Assembly (NCBI RefSeq): GCF_020532605.1
Contig: NZ_JAJATW010000006.1
Coordinates: 113,793 to 177,792, forward strand
DNA length: 64,000 nucleotides
Origin: Marinomonas algarum
GTDB taxonomy: Bacteria; Pseudomonadota; Gammaproteobacteria; Pseudomonadales; Marinomonadaceae
Reading direction: 5' to 3'
The notes under the pieces were generated by a model. It was not told the origin of the DNA and did not search any database. It worked only from the letters and a program-made list of their open reading frames with translations. Positions 49,136-60,308 of this stretch are shown here, one piece after another; position 1 is the stretch's first letter; the number at the start of each line of letters is the position of its first letter. The translations under genes and the position numbers were made by a program.

Positions 49136-49222
49136 GTATCTAGGTGCTTGATATTTCATGTTTTGTCACACATTACCGTGATAGACTATCTTTCATTACT
49201 AATTGGCTACGTTGAGTTCAAG

Positions 49223-51919
49223 ATGTTAGGAACCGTAATTAAAAAAATTGTCGGCACAAAGAATGACCGAGAAGTTAAGCGCTTTAGAAAAGTTGTTACA
49301 CAAATAAATAAACTGGAAGAGTCCTTCCAATCCCTATCGGATGATGAATTAACGGCAAAAACAGGTCAGTTTCGTGATCGCCTTGCGAGCGGTGAGTCAC
49401 TTAACGCTATTTTACCTGAAGCCTTTGCAACAGTGCGCGAAGGCAGTAAGCGCGTTATGAATATGCGCCACTTTGATGTTCAGCTCATTGGTGGCATGGT
49501 TCTTAATGAAGGTAAGATTGCAGAAATGCGCACGGGTGAAGGTAAAACACTGGTTGCAACCCTTGCCGTATATCTTAACGCCTTGTCTTCCAAAGGTGTT
49601 CATGTTGTTACCGTGAATGATTATTTAGCGAAGCGTGACGCCAATTGGATGAGACCTCTTTACGAGTTTCTCGATATGAGTGTTGGCGTTGTTTTTTCTG
49701 GTCAGGAAAAAGAAGACAAAAAATCTGCTTATCTATGCGACATCACCTACGGCACGAATAACGAATTTGGTTTTGATTATTTGCGAGACAACATGGTGTT
49801 TCGTTTAGAAGATAGAGTTCAGCGTGATCTACACTTTTCTGTTGTCGATGAAGTTGATTCTATTTTGATTGATGAAGCAAGAACACCGCTTATCATCTCC
49901 GGTGCTGTTGAAGACAGCTCTGAGCAATATCGTAAAATCAATATGTTAGCACCCTTGTTGGTAGAGCATGCTGAAGAAGGTGAGAGCGCTTCCGGTCATT
50001 ATGTTTTTGATGAATCTCAGCGAAGCATTGAGCTGACAGAAGAAGGTCACTCCTTTGTAGAGAGTTGGTTGGTTGAGCAGGAGATGCTGGGAGAAGGCGA
50101 AAGCTTGTATGCAGCAGCGAACCTATCGTTACTGCACCACGTTCACGCTTGCCTTAAAGCTCATGTCATCTTTAAGAAAAATGTTGATTACGTTATCCAA
50201 GGTGATCAGATCGTCATTGTGGATGAGCATACCGGCCGAACCATGGCAGGTCGCCGTTGGTCTGAAGGAATTCATCAAGCGGTTGAAGCAAAAGAAGGCG
50301 TGACGATTCAGGCTGAAAGCCAAACGTTGGCTTCGACGACGTTTCAAAACTACTTTCGACTGTACGACAAATTGTCTGGTATGACGGGTACTGCCGATAC
50401 GGAAGCGTTTGAATTTCAACAAATTTATGGTCTTTCTGTTATTGCTATACCACCTAACCGACAGGTACAAAGAAAAGACTTTAACGATCTGATTTACATG
50501 TCTACTGAAGACAAATTTCAAGCGATTGTTTTAGATATTGAAAACATTGTGAAGCAGGGGCGCCCAGTTCTTGTTGGTACCGCTTCAATAGAGTATTCAG
50601 AGTTATTGTCTAACTATTTAAATAAAAACAATGTTAAGCACAATGTATTAAACGCCAAGCAGCATGAGCGCGAAGCCGACATTGTGGCGGATGCAGGTCG
50701 TCCGGGTGCGGTTACTATTGCGACTAATATGGCAGGTCGAGGCACAGACATTGTTTTGGGTGGTAACTTACAAGTAGAAATTGCTCAATTAGGTGATGCG
50801 GCCAGTCCTGAAAGTATTGAAGCATTAAAAGCCGATTGGGCAGCGCGTAATGAGGCGGTGTTAGCTGCTGGTGGTCTCCATATTATTGGTACTGAACGAC
50901 ACGAATCACGTCGTATAGACAATCAGTTGCGTGGTCGTGCTGGGCGTCAAGGTGATGTCGGTTCTTCTCGCTTTTATTTGTCTTTAGAAGACAATCTAAT
51001 GCGTATTTTTATGTCTGATCGCATCAAGAAAATGATGATGGCGCTGGGTATGGAGAAAGGGGAAGCCATTGAGCATAAAATGGTTTCTAACGCGATCGAA
51101 AAAGCACAGCGTAAAGTGGAAGGTCGCAACTTTGACACTCGTAAACAGTTGCTTGAATACGATGATGTGGCGAACGATCAACGTCAAGTGATATACCGTC
51201 AACGCTTTGACATGATGGTAGCAGATGATTTATCTGAAGCGATTTCTGCGATGCGTGAAGAAGTCGTCACTACATTGATTGATGAATTTATTCCACCACA
51301 AAGCATTTTTGATATGTGGGATCTTGAAGGGTTAGAAGAAAAGACTCGTAATGAGTTTGGGCTGGAAATTCCTGTCACGAAATGGGTGGAAGAAGATAAG
51401 AAACTCTTTGAAGAGCCTTTACGTCAAAAAATCTTGGATGCTTTTGTCGACGATTATAAAGCCAAAGAAGCGATAGCGGGTGAACAGCCCTTTAGATCTT
51501 TTGAGAAACAAGTTCTTCTTCAAGTTTTAGATACGCTGTGGAAAGAGCATTTGCAAACAATGGATATGCTTAGACAAGGGATTCATTTGCGAGGCTACGC
51601 GCAGAAAAACCCAAAACAGGAATACAAGCGTGAGTCGTTTGAGCTGTTCCAAGGCTTATTAGAGCAAATTAAGTTTGAAGTAATTCAAGTCATTACTCGT
51701 GTTAAAGTTCAATCGTCAGAGGAAGCTGAAAAGATTGAAGAAGCACGCCGTAAAATGGAAGAAAAAACCACGCTTAATATGGTCCATGATTCGTCAAATT
51801 CACTGGACAGTGAAGGGCAGGCAGAAGACGTTAACGAATACCCTAAAGTTGGTCGTAACGAGCCTTGTCCGTGTGGATCAGGTAAAAAATACAAACAGTG
51901 TCACGGTCGCTTAGTCTAA
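49223..51919 (+). CDS. secA: Protein translocase ATPase SecA
   Basis: Motor ATPase that drives preproteins through SecYEG. The start ATG 49223 gives [20 protein letters not shown], the family N-terminus. Walker A is in [13 protein letters not shown]; Walker B-like [15 protein letters not shown] follows; the second nucleotide domain has [14 protein letters not shown] and [19 protein letters not shown]. The C-terminal zinc module [16 protein letters not shown] binds SecB and phospholipids. 898 residues, near E. coli's 901. An in-frame hydrophobic stretch of 25 codons upstream opens with TTG and is probably not translated as part of SecA. No secM precedes it. Confidence 0.97.
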   Translation: MLGTVIKKIVGTKNDREVKRFRKVVTQINKLEESFQSLSDDELTAKTGQFRDRLASGESLNAILPEAFATVREGSKRVMNMRHFDVQLIGGMVLNEGKIAEMRTGEGKTLVATLAVYLNALSSKGVHVVTVNDYLAKRDANWMRPLYEFLDMSVGVVFSGQEKEDKKSAYLCDITYGTNNEFGFDYLRDNMVFRLEDRVQRDLHFSVVDEVDSILIDEARTPLIISGAVEDSSEQYRKINMLAPLLVEHAEEGESASGHYVFDESQRSIELTEEGHSFVESWLVEQEMLGEGESLYAAANLSLLHHVHACLKAHVIFKKNVDYVIQGDQIVIVDEHTGRTMAGRRWSEGIHQAVEAKEGVTIQAESQTLASTTFQNYFRLYDKLSGMTGTADTEAFEFQQIYGLSVIAIPPNRQVQRKDFNDLIYMSTEDKFQAIVLDIENIVKQGRPVLVGTASIEYSELLSNYLNKNNVKHNVLNAKQHEREADIVADAGRPGAVTIATNMAGRGTDIVLGGNLQVEIAQLGDAASPESIEALKADWAARNEAVLAAGGLHIIGTERHESRRIDNQLRGRAGRQGDVGSSRFYLSLEDNLMRIFMSDRIKKMMMALGMEKGEAIEHKMVSNAIEKAQRKVEGRNFDTRKQLLEYDDVANDQRQVIYRQRFDMMVADDLSEAISAMREEVVTTLIDEFIPPQSIFDMWDLEGLEEKTRNEFGLEIPVTKWVEEDKKLFEEPLRQKILDAFVDDYKAKEAIAGEQPFRSFEKQVLLQVLDTLWKEHLQTMDMLRQGIHLRGYAQKNPKQEYKRESFELFQGLLEQIKFEVIQVITRVKVQSSEEAEKIEEARRKMEEKTTLNMVHDSSNSLDSEGQAEDVNEYPKVGRNEPCPCGSGKKYKQCHGRLV

Positions 51920-51934
51920 CTGGAGAAGGTTCAA

Positions 51935-53155
51935 ATGGCAGTAGGATTACAAGATTTCCCCGTTATTCCAGCAATTAAAGGAATACGGATTGGTGTTGCC
52001 GAAGCAGGCATTAAAAAGCCAAATAAAAAAGATTTGGTAGTTTTTGAGCTGTGTGAGGGTGCTTCAGTTGTTGGTGTCTTTACTCAGAATGCATTTTGTG
52101 CGGCGCCTGTTCGAGTTTGTCAGAAGCATTTGGTGTCGGCAAAGACTCGTTATTTGCTTATTAATACAGGGAATGCCAACGCTGGGACCGGTCGTTCTGG
52201 CCTTGATGCCGCGCTTAAAACGTGTGATGCGTTGGCCGATGCTGTTGGTGTGTCTAGTGAGGCTATCCTGCCTTTTTCGACAGGTGTGATTGGTGAGCCT
52301 TTACCTGTCGATAAAATTGTTGCTGCGATTCCTAGCGCAGTGGCGAACTTGTCAGGCGATAACTGGAAATCGGCTGGCTTAGGCATTATGACCACAGACA
52401 CCTTACCTAAGGGAGCTGTGCGCACCTTTCATTTTGAAGGCGTCGCTTATACGGTTGCTGGTATTTCAAAGGGGGCTGGCATGATACGTCCTAACATGGC
52501 GACTATGTTGGGGTATGTGTGTTCTGACATCGCTATGGATGCAGATGTGCTTCAGTCGATCTTGGCGAAAACAGTAAATCAAAGCTTTAACCGAATCACC
52601 ATTGACAGCGATACATCAACGAATGACAGCTGTATTGCTGTCGCAACAGGGCTTGCTGGTAATAAGAAAATCCATTCGGCAGACGAGCCTCTTGCTCTTG
52701 CTTTTATTGCGGCGTTTACCGAAGTGATGCAAGCGTTGGCGCATGCTATTGTCCGCGACGGGGAAGGAGCAACGAAGTTTGTCACAGTTGAAGTGATTGG
52801 GGCAGCGATTGAGGAAGATGCAACGAAAACTGCATTTGAAATTGCGCATTCCCCCTTAGTGAAAACAGCGCTTTTTGCGTCCGACCCAAATTGGGGCCGT
52901 ATCCTTGCGGTTGTTGGCCGTGCGGGTGTGGAAGGTTTAGATGTAGACAATGTTCAGCTTCATATTAACGGTGTTGAGATAGCGAGAAATGGTGGTCGCT
53001 CGCCAGACTATCTTGAAGAACAGGGCAAACAAGCAATGACACCGGAAGAGATTCATATCGTTTTGGATCTGGGTATGGGAAATCAGAGTGATACTGTTTG
53101 GACGACAGATTTTTCTCATGAGTACGTCACCATTAATGCCGAGTACCGTACCTAA
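51935..53155 (+). CDS. argJ: Bifunctional ornithine acetyltransferase/N-acetylglutamate synthase
   Basis: ArgJ recycles the acetyl group in arginine synthesis from N-acetylornithine to glutamate. The autocleavage site lies at A189-T190 in RPNMATMLGYVCSD, giving alpha and beta chains. FNRITIDSDTSTNDS, RDGEGATKF and SDPNWGRILAVVGRAG are the family blocks. 406 residues, normal length. Whether it also uses acetyl-CoA (bifunctional) cannot be told from sequence. Its stop overlaps the mutT ATG by 1 base. Confidence 0.96.
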   Translation: MAVGLQDFPVIPAIKGIRIGVAEAGIKKPNKKDLVVFELCEGASVVGVFTQNAFCAAPVRVCQKHLVSAKTRYLLINTGNANAGTGRSGLDAALKTCDALADAVGVSSEAILPFSTGVIGEPLPVDKIVAAIPSAVANLSGDNWKSAGLGIMTTDTLPKGAVRTFHFEGVAYTVAGISKGAGMIRPNMATMLGYVCSDIAMDADVLQSILAKTVNQSFNRITIDSDTSTNDSCIAVATGLAGNKKIHSADEPLALAFIAAFTEVMQALAHAIVRDGEGATKFVTVEVIGAAIEEDATKTAFEIAHSPLVKTALFASDPNWGRILAVVGRAGVEGLDVDNVQLHINGVEIARNGGRSPDYLEEQGKQAMTPEEIHIVLDLGMGNQSDTVWTTDFSHEYVTINAEYRT

Positions 53156-53541
53156 TGGTCATCAAAGTCGCTGCTGGTATTATTTGTCAGGATGATGCTT
53201 TCTTTATTGCATTGCGTAAAAAAGAGCAACATCAGGGAGGACTTTGGGAGTTTCCTGGTGGTAAGTGTGATGATGGGGAATCTCCTGATACGACCTTGGT
53301 GAGAGAGCTTAAGGAAGAGTGTGGTATTACTGCGACAGAATATTACCCTTTTAAGCTTATTTCCCATGACTATGGTGATAAGCAGGTTGAGCTGCATTTT
53401 TACAAAGTTATTGCGTTCGAAGGCATTGCAGAGGGTCAAGAAGGACAGGAAACTCGCTGGGTGACTGCGTCAGATTTGCATTTATATGCTTTTCCAGAGG
53501 CAAATCAAGCGATTGTTTCAGCTCTATTGAATGTTGATTAA
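53155..53541 (+). CDS. mutT: 8-oxo-dGTP diphosphatase MutT (Nudix hydrolase)
   Basis: Nudix hydrolase that removes oxidised dGTP from the nucleotide pool. The Nudix box GX5EX7REUXEEXGU is complete at GKCDDGE...RELKEECGI (about residues 37-59). The 128 residues match E. coli MutT (129). The order secA-argJ-mutT resembles the secA-mutT linkage of E. coli with argJ inserted. It overlaps argJ by one base. Confidence 0.93.
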   Translation: MVIKVAAGIICQDDAFFIALRKKEQHQGGLWEFPGGKCDDGESPDTTLVRELKEECGITATEYYPFKLISHDYGDKQVELHFYKVIAFEGIAEGQEGQETRWVTASDLHLYAFPEANQAIVSALLNVD

Positions 53542-53590
53542 AGAGCGTTAAAAAGCATTGGTTGCTTGCTCTGTTTTTTGATGGTTCACA

Positions 53591-53627
53591 AAAAAAGCGC
53601 CTCATTCATTTTAAAGGCGCTTTTTTG
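53591..53627. terminator. Bidirectional terminator between mutT and the DAHP synthase gene
   Basis: An A7 run leads into AGCGCCT / AGGCGCT, with an ~13-base loop, followed by TTTTTTG. It can end both convergent transcripts. Confidence 0.88.
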
Positions 53628-53646
53628 TTATATGGCGAAATTGATG

Positions 53647-54723
53647 TTACGCGCGAGTTCGTTTATGCAATACGTCGCGAAGGGCGTCTGCCATCGCTAA
53701 AAGTGATTTTTCCGTTGTTTCCCAATCAATGCAGGCATCGGTAATCGACACGCCATATTGTAAATCACAACGGTTTTCTGTCATTTTCTGATTACCCCAA
53801 CCGATATTACTTTCAATCATCAGTCCCATGATAGAGTGGTTACCGTTCAGAATTTGTTGGGTACTGTCTTCTACAACGGTCACCTGACGCTCTGGCTTCT
53901 TGTTGGAGTTCTCATGCGAACAGTCGACCATAATGTTGTGCTTCAGTTTGGCTGCACTTAATGCAGACTCACTTTGGGCAATATTTTCTGCGTCATAGTT
54001 AGGTAGGCCATTTCCGCCACGTAATACAAGATGACCGTATGCGTTGCCTTTTGTATTTACGATACTAACCTGCCCATTTTCGTTGATACCAAGAAATGAG
54101 TGGGAATGAGAAACGGATTGCATGGCGTTGACGGCAACGGTGAGTCCCCCGTCTGTGCCATTTTTAAAGCCAACTGGGCCTGATAAACCTGATGCCATCT
54201 CACGATGTGTTTGTGATTCAGTTGTGCGTGCGCCAATAGCGGACCAGCTAATGAGGTCTTGAATATACTGAGGAGAAATAGGATCAAGGGCTTCTGTCGC
54301 AAGAGGTAAGCCAAGTTCTGCCAAATCAATCAGCAGTTTGCGGCCAATCCGAATGCCTTTGTCAATATCAAACGTACCATCTAAATTTGGATCATTGATC
54401 AAGCCTTTCCAACCTACCGTTGTACGAGGCTTTTCAAAATAAGCGCGCATAATAATGAAAAGGGTATCGTCAACCTTGTCTGCAAGTGCTTTTAGTCGAG
54501 TTGCATAATCCAGTGCGGCTTCTGGGTCATGAATAGAGCATGGGCCGATAACGATAGCGAGGCGATGGTCTTTTCCATCCATGATGTTTTTGATGGTGTC
54601 ACGTGACTCAGCAACCTGTTGACTGATGCTGTCACTGACGGGCAACGCTTCTTTCAATTGGCTCGGTGTTACCAGTGAGGTAAAAGAGGCGATGTTTAAA
54701 TCTTCAAGACGTGTGTTACTCAT
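53647..54723 (-). CDS. aroF: 3-deoxy-7-phosphoheptulonate synthase, AroF-like
   Basis: Class I DAHP synthase, which condenses phosphoenolpyruvate and erythrose 4-phosphate in the first shikimate step. VIGPCSIHDP (metal-binding cysteine), RAYFEKPRTTVGWKGLINDP, ARTTESQTHREMASGLS and VGFKNGTDGG are the family signature. ATEALDP, GINENGQV and MVDCSHENSNK favour the AroF (tyrosine-sensitive in E. coli) subgroup over AroG. 358 residues. The feedback effector is inferred from similarity only. Divergent from cysB; AGGAAACC precedes the ATG. Confidence 0.9.
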   Translation of the reverse strand: MSNTRLEDLNIASFTSLVTPSQLKEALPVSDSISQQVAESRDTIKNIMDGKDHRLAIVIGPCSIHDPEAALDYATRLKALADKVDDTLFIIMRAYFEKPRTTVGWKGLINDPNLDGTFDIDKGIRIGRKLLIDLAELGLPLATEALDPISPQYIQDLISWSAIGARTTESQTHREMASGLSGPVGFKNGTDGGLTVAVNAMQSVSHSHSFLGINENGQVSIVNTKGNAYGHLVLRGGNGLPNYDAENIAQSESALSAAKLKHNIMVDCSHENSNKKPERQVTVVEDSTQQILNGNHSIMGLMIESNIGWGNQKMTENRCDLQYGVSITDACIDWETTEKSLLAMADALRDVLHKRTRA

Positions 54724-54804
54724 TACGAGGTTTCCTGCTTTTTACTTTTGTTTGTAGCGGTTTACGATATCGTGTTTGTCGCTATGGATGAACCGCCAGA
54801 TAAT

Positions 54805-54884
54805 GATTTTTAATTATTATTGGGATAGTTATTTTACACCAAAAGTAAAATCAGCGGTGGCAACCCTTAAGATTTTTAATTATT
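54805..54884. repeat. Pair of 14-bp direct repeats in the aroF-cysB gap
   Basis: GATTTTTAATTATT occurs at 54805-54818 and 54871-54884, 66 bases apart. Between them, ATTTTAC (54831-54837) and GTAAAAT (54845-54851) form a 7-bp inverted repeat. The region is very AT-rich and probably holds the two divergent promoters; CysB or another regulator may bind here. Confidence 0.6.
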
Positions 54885-54895
54885 CTATAAAGTAA

Positions 54896-55912
<1,017 letters not shown>

Positions 55913-55940
55913 TTGAGGGCGGGTCGTTAGGCTTGTTGTG

Positions 55941-55970
55941 AATAAAATGCCACTTTTGTGGCGTTTTATT
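55941..55970. terminator. Bidirectional terminator between cysB and wrbA
   Basis: AATAAAATGCCAC pairs with GTGGCGTTTTATT (one G-U) around a TTTT loop; A- and T-rich arms allow termination in both directions. Confidence 0.82.
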
Positions 55971-55998
55971 CTATTCCATCCATCGTAGGCTTGTTTGC

Positions 55999-56598
55999 CT
56001 ACTGTAGTTTCAACGCCATTTCAGCAATACGCTGACCTTGCGCTTCACAGAGTGCCTTTTCATCCTCCGTTAGTGTTGTGTCATTCGTGCTATTGGCTAA
56101 ATGGCTAGCGCCGTAAGGTGTACCGCCGCTTGTTGTGCTAATGAGTGCTTTGTTTTTGTAAGGCAATCCTACCCAAACCATACCGTGATGGAGTAAAGGC
56201 GTCATCATGCTATGCAGGCACTGTTCTTGTCCTCCGTGCATGGTGCTGGCGCTGGTGAAGCCGCAGGCAGGTTTATCGATAAGGCGACCTGTTAGCCAGA
56301 GCGTGGAGGTCTGGTCAATAAAATGCTTAAGAGGCGCAGCCATGCTTCCGAAGTAGGAAGGCGACCCCATGGCTAACGCTGAGCAATTAGCCAACTCTTC
56401 TAGCGTACAATAAGGTGCACCCTCATCGGGTACAGCAGGAGAAGCAATGGTTGTCGTGTCGGAAACATCGGGAACTTGACGAATCTTAACGTCCATTTTT
56501 GTAACTTTGTTTACGCCTCGTGCGATAAATTTAGCCATTTCAGCAATAGAGCCATGGCGACTGTAAAATAACACCAGTACATAATTGGAATTGCTCAT
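55999..56598 (-). CDS. wrbA: NAD(P)H:quinone oxidoreductase, WrbA type
   Basis: Flavodoxin-like FMN enzyme that reduces quinones with two electrons. The FMN loop YSRHGSIAEMAKFIARG (about residues 13-29), AMGSPSYFGSMAAPLKHFID and TSASTMHGGQEQCLHSM are the WrbA blocks; 199 residues is typical. The stop of the ArsC-like gene lies 22 bases upstream of its ATG, so the two are probably cotranscribed behind proS or from their own promoter. Physiological role is inferred. Confidence 0.88.
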   Translation of the reverse strand: MSNSNYVLVLFYSRHGSIAEMAKFIARGVNKVTKMDVKIRQVPDVSDTTTIASPAVPDEGAPYCTLEELANCSALAMGSPSYFGSMAAPLKHFIDQTSTLWLTGRLIDKPACGFTSASTMHGGQEQCLHSMMTPLLHHGMVWVGLPYKNKALISTTSGGTPYGASHLANSTNDTTLTEDEKALCEAQGQRIAEMALKLQ

Positions 56599-56620
56599 CT
56601 GTTTATTCCTGATTTAATAT

Positions 56621-56965
56621 TTAGTTAAATAAAGTGAGTACGTTTTCAGGCGGGCGACCAATTTTTGCTTGTTCATTATGGATTACAATAGGGCGCTCAA
56701 TAAGAGCAGGGTGGCTATGCATGACTTCAATGCAGGCGTCATCGCTCATTGTTTCCGATAGGGCTAACTCTTTATAAAGAGCATCCTTTGTTCGCATAAG
56801 TTGTTGTGGTTTGATATTCAGTTGCTGAACGAGTGTGTTAAGTTCTGCGGTACTCGGAGCATCTTTAAGGTATAAGCGTATGTTGGGTTTAATCTGGTTA
56901 TCGAGTAAAAGTTGTAAGGTCTGACGAGATTTTGAGCAACGTGGATTGTGATAAATAGTAGTCAT
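56621..56965 (-). CDS. arsC: ArsC/YfgD family glutaredoxin-dependent reductase
   Basis: Thioredoxin-fold protein of the ArsC family, 114 residues. The nucleophilic cysteine is C10 in YHNPRCSKSRQTL; the RPIVIHNEQAKIGRPPENVL stretch has the arginine pattern of arsenate reductases. No other ars gene is near, and housekeeping copies such as E. coli YfgD look the same, so arsenate reduction is possible but not supported by context. It lies upstream of wrbA and downstream of proS on the same strand. Confidence 0.83.
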   Translation of the reverse strand: MTTIYHNPRCSKSRQTLQLLLDNQIKPNIRLYLKDAPSTAELNTLVQQLNIKPQQLMRTKDALYKELALSETMSDDACIEVMHSHPALIERPIVIHNEQAKIGRPPENVLTLFN

Positions 56966-57003
56966 TATTTACGCCTATTTGTCAGTGTGAATGGAAAAGT
57001 AAC

Positions 57004-57041
57004 GCAAAAAAAGCACCCCTAAGTTTAAATAGAGGTGCTTG
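57004..57041 (-). terminator. Intrinsic terminator after proS
   Basis: On the minus strand AAGCACCTCTA pairs with TAGGGGTGCTT (one G-U pair), followed by TTTTTT. It separates proS from the arsC-wrbA pair. Confidence 0.85.
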
Positions 57042-57046
57042 AGCGG

Positions 57047-58771
57047 TTACTGTTTGCTAATAATGAAATCAATAACATCAGCGATGGCAATGTCTTCGTT
57101 GCTGTCTGATTTACGGTAGCGGTATTCTAGCGTTCCTTTTTCAAGCCCCTTATCACCAACAACGATGCGGTGTGGGATGCCTAGAAGTTCACAGTCAGCA
57201 AATTTAACGCCTGGTCGTTCTTTTCGGTCATCGAGAAGGACATCCATGCCTTTTGCTTTTAGCTCTGTGTAAAGGCGGTCACATTGATTTCGGACTGCTT
57301 CAGACTTATCGTAATTCATGGCGACGATGGCAATGTTGAAAGGAGCGATACTTTCAGGCCACAAAATACCCTTGTCATCGAAATTTTGTTCGATCGCCGC
57401 TGCTACAATACGAGACACACCAATGCCGTAACAACCCATGTGCATGACTTGAGCCTTGCCATTTTCATCCAGTACCGTTGCTTTTAAAGCTTGGGCGTAT
57501 TGTTGGCCTAATTGAAAGATATGACCCACTTCGATACCACGTTTAATAACAATGGTTCCCTTTCCATCTGGAGAAGGGTCACCTTCCACAACGTTGCGAA
57601 TGTCGGCGATTTCTATGTTGCCGCAGTCTCTAGCCCAGTTGAGTCCGACATAATGGTAATCGTCTTTGTTGGCACCCGCACAGAAATCAGACATAACGGA
57701 CGCAGATCGATCTGCGATCACGCGAATGCCTTTTTCGGCTAAACCTTTAGGGCCAATAGAGCCTGGAGCACAGCCAATTTTGTCGACGATATCGCTTTCG
57801 TCAGCAAACTCAAAAGGGGTCACTAGCCCCGCAAGTTTTTCTACTTTGATTTCATTGATGTTGTGATCACCGCGCAGTACCAGAGCAACTATAGTAGGTT
57901 GGTCGTTTTCATCTATTGCTTTTACAAGCATGGTTTTCACTGTCTTAGTGACATCGAGTGATAAGAATTCAGCGACTTTCTGTATGGTTTTGCAGTCGGG
58001 TGTGAATACTTCGTTCAGTGTTTCTGTTGGCTCATCTGCAGCCTCTTTAAGACAAATGGCTTCGGCAAGTTCTATGTTCGCAGCGAAGTCCGAGGAATCA
58101 CTGAAAGCAATATCATCTTCGCCTGAATCAGCAAGAACATGGAATTCGTGTGAAAAAGCACCACCGATGCTGCCCGTATCGGCACGGACAGGGCGATAAT
58201 CTAGGCCAATACGATCGAATACATTGCAATAAGCTTGGTGCATAACGTCGTAAGTTTCTTGAAGTGAGTCGGCACCAACATGGAAGGAGTAAGCGTCTTT
58301 CATGCAAAACTCACGTGAACGCATAACGCCAAAACGAGGACGAACTTCATCGCGAAATTTGGTTTGAATTTGGAAGAAGTTCATAGGCAGTTGCTTGTAG
58401 CTAGTGATTTCGTTTCTAGCCAATTCGGTAATCACTTCTTCGTGGGTTGGCCCGAGGCAGTAGTCACGGCCATGACGATCTTTTAAACGGAGTAACTCGG
58501 GTCCATATTTTTGCCAGCGGCCTGTTTCTTGCCAAAGCTCTGCTGGTTGAACGCCAGGCATCATGACCTCAAGTGATCCTGCTTTCTCCATTTCATCCCG
58601 TACGATCTTTTCTACTTTGCGGAATACTTTGAGGCCGGTTGGGAGCCAAGTGTAAAGGCCCTTTGAAATCTGGCGGATCATGCCAGCACGAATCATGAGC
58701 TGGTGGCTGGTAACAACCGCATCGGTTGGGGCATCACGTAATGTTGAGAATAAATAATTGCTAGCGCGCAT
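57047..58771 (-). CDS. proS: Prolyl-tRNA synthetase
   Basis: Class II synthetase charging tRNA-Pro; bacterial type with the YbaK-like editing insertion. Motif 1 region [21 protein letters not shown], motif 2 [25 protein letters not shown] (in parts), the insertion (about 225-390, including [16 protein letters not shown] and GSIGPKGL) and motif 3 [17 protein letters not shown] are present. 574 residues equals the usual length (572 in E. coli). It appears monocistronic with its own terminator. Confidence 0.97.
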   Translation of the reverse strand: MRASNYLFSTLRDAPTDAVVTSHQLMIRAGMIRQISKGLYTWLPTGLKVFRKVEKIVRDEMEKAGSLEVMMPGVQPAELWQETGRWQKYGPELLRLKDRHGRDYCLGPTHEEVITELARNEITSYKQLPMNFFQIQTKFRDEVRPRFGVMRSREFCMKDAYSFHVGADSLQETYDVMHQAYCNVFDRIGLDYRPVRADTGSIGGAFSHEFHVLADSGEDDIAFSDSSDFAANIELAEAICLKEAADEPTETLNEVFTPDCKTIQKVAEFLSLDVTKTVKTMLVKAIDENDQPTIVALVLRGDHNINEIKVEKLAGLVTPFEFADESDIVDKIGCAPGSIGPKGLAEKGIRVIADRSASVMSDFCAGANKDDYHYVGLNWARDCGNIEIADIRNVVEGDPSPDGKGTIVIKRGIEVGHIFQLGQQYAQALKATVLDENGKAQVMHMGCYGIGVSRIVAAAIEQNFDDKGILWPESIAPFNIAIVAMNYDKSEAVRNQCDRLYTELKAKGMDVLLDDRKERPGVKFADCELLGIPHRIVVGDKGLEKGTLEYRYRKSDSNEDIAIADVIDFIISKQ

Positions 58772-58846
58772 AATAATATCGTCTGTGCTTCTTTAGTTTA
58801 GAGTGGTGAATAGATTTTGCTGTTGTTTATATCATGCTGGGGAGCT

Positions 58847-59716
58847 TTAGCCAGCAAAACGCGGTTCAATTTGTCCTGTGGCGTCTGTTTCCAGCATAAA
58901 AATACCGCCGGCCTTGGGGAACTGGTGTCGTTCTTCTTCAGTCTGTGCAGCACGGCAAGTACTGACAAATAGCGTTGACATTGTGGGTCCCCCAAAAGCG
59001 ACCATGGTTGGATAAGTTGCAGGAACGGGATATTCTTTCAAAATTTTACCCGTAGGGCTTATTTTTACCACACGTTGCCCTTGATACAGGGCTGTCCAAT
59101 AATTCCCCTCTGAATCAACAGCGGCGCCATCTGGTCTGCCGTTCCCATGTGGAAATTCAATAAAGATGCGTTTGTTACTTGCTGTGCCTGCCTCTAGGTT
59201 GTAATCAAACTGATAAACAACATGGTTTGGCGTGTCGGCGTAATACATAACAGAACCATCGGGTGAGAAGGCGAGCCCGTTTGATGTCCAAGCAGATTGG
59301 TCCAGCATCACTTCATTTCCATTTGAGAACTGGTGTAGTGCACCTTTAAAAGCATCTTTTGGTGAATACATGGTACCCGCTAGAAAGCGTCCTTTAAGAT
59401 CACATCGTCCATCATTGAAACGTGTGGTCGTTTGATCATATTGTGCTAGCCAATAGGGTTTAAGATCTCCACTAAATTCGTCAAATGTATAAACGCCTGA
59501 TCGGAATGCAGCAATAAATCCACCTCCTTCAATAAGTGAAAAACACCCAATTTCTTCGTTAAATTCGCGTTGAGAAAGGCTTTTTGATTTTGTGTTGTAA
59601 GCGTATAAAATAAAAGCGTCTATATCGACAAAATAAAGCGTCTGAGTGCGCTCGTCCCAACGAGGACATTCGGCCAGTTTAGCTTGTACGTCTACAACAC
59701 ACTGCATATCTGTCAT
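58847..59716 (-). CDS. SMP-30/gluconolactonase family protein
   Basis: A six-bladed beta-propeller, calcium- or zinc-dependent lactonase family member of 289 residues. Candidate metal ligands are E16 (AECPRWDE), N146 (TSNGLAFSPDG) and D196 (GRPDGAAVD), with RFNDGRCD at 99-106 also conserved. The ends of propeller strands (YFVDID, VYTFDEF, VMYYADTPNHVVYQFD) repeat clearly. It probably opens a sugar lactone, but no sugar pathway genes are adjacent, so the substrate is unknown. Divergent from the HIT gene. Confidence 0.87.
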   Translation of the reverse strand: MTDMQCVVDVQAKLAECPRWDERTQTLYFVDIDAFILYAYNTKSKSLSQREFNEEIGCFSLIEGGGFIAAFRSGVYTFDEFSGDLKPYWLAQYDQTTTRFNDGRCDLKGRFLAGTMYSPKDAFKGALHQFSNGNEVMLDQSAWTSNGLAFSPDGSVMYYADTPNHVVYQFDYNLEAGTASNKRIFIEFPHGNGRPDGAAVDSEGNYWTALYQGQRVVKISPTGKILKEYPVPATYPTMVAFGGPTMSTLFVSTCRAAQTEEERHQFPKAGGIFMLETDATGQIEPRFAG

Positions 59717-59798
59717 GCGATCTCCGAGTGTCTAGAGGTTTGAAAATGAATTGCTATAGTGCTTATGAAAGCCTTTTTTGTAAATAGGAAGTTAAAAG

Positions 59799-60212
59799 AT
59801 GTTTGAGTTAAATCCCATACTAAGCCGTGATTCAGTGCTGGTTGGCGAGTTTCCTTTGTGCCAGCTTAGACTCATTAATGATAGTCAGTTTCCGTGGTTT
59901 ATTTTAGTGCCTAAGCGTAGTGAGGTCACGGAAGCGTACCAGTTAAATGAAGAAGACCGTTCGCAATTAATGGCAGAAAGCTGTCTTTTGTCGGAAGTGC
60001 TACACGATGCTTTTGCTGCGGATAAGTTAAACGTTGCCGCCATAGGCAATCTGGTGCCGCAACTGCACCTTCATCATGTTGTACGCTATTGTAATGATGC
60101 CTGTTGGCCTGCCCCTATTTGGGGGAAATTAACTCCTATCCCATATTCTGAAATGGATTTGGCAAAAATATTGCAGAGAATTCAGTTATTACTTGGGGAT
60201 GATCTAACCTAA
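59799..60212 (+). CDS. HIT domain protein
   Basis: A 137-residue member of the histidine-triad superfamily (nucleotide hydrolases and transferases). The triad appears as QLHLHHVVRY (residues 88-97), a variant form with H-x-H-H; this and the downstream WPAPIWG are typical of a short proteobacterial subfamily. FPWFILVPKR is the usual upstream strand. Substrate unknown. It stands alone between the SMP-30 gene and the DUF2786 gene. Confidence 0.88.
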   Translation: MFELNPILSRDSVLVGEFPLCQLRLINDSQFPWFILVPKRSEVTEAYQLNEEDRSQLMAESCLLSEVLHDAFAADKLNVAAIGNLVPQLHLHHVVRYCNDACWPAPIWGKLTPIPYSEMDLAKILQRIQLLLGDDLT

Positions 60213-60308
60213 TAAGGTTAACTAAAGCTAGTTTTTCGTTACCAGTGTTTGGATTATGCTTGTTCTGTGTGTTTGTGGGTCACGGTTTTGATTTGGAAGT
60301 AGGGTTGT

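Noticed and set aside
54740..54775. TyrR-type box upstream of the AroF-like gene
   Set aside because: TGTAGCGGTTTACG only loosely resembles TGTAAA-N6-TTTACA and the spacing does not fit.
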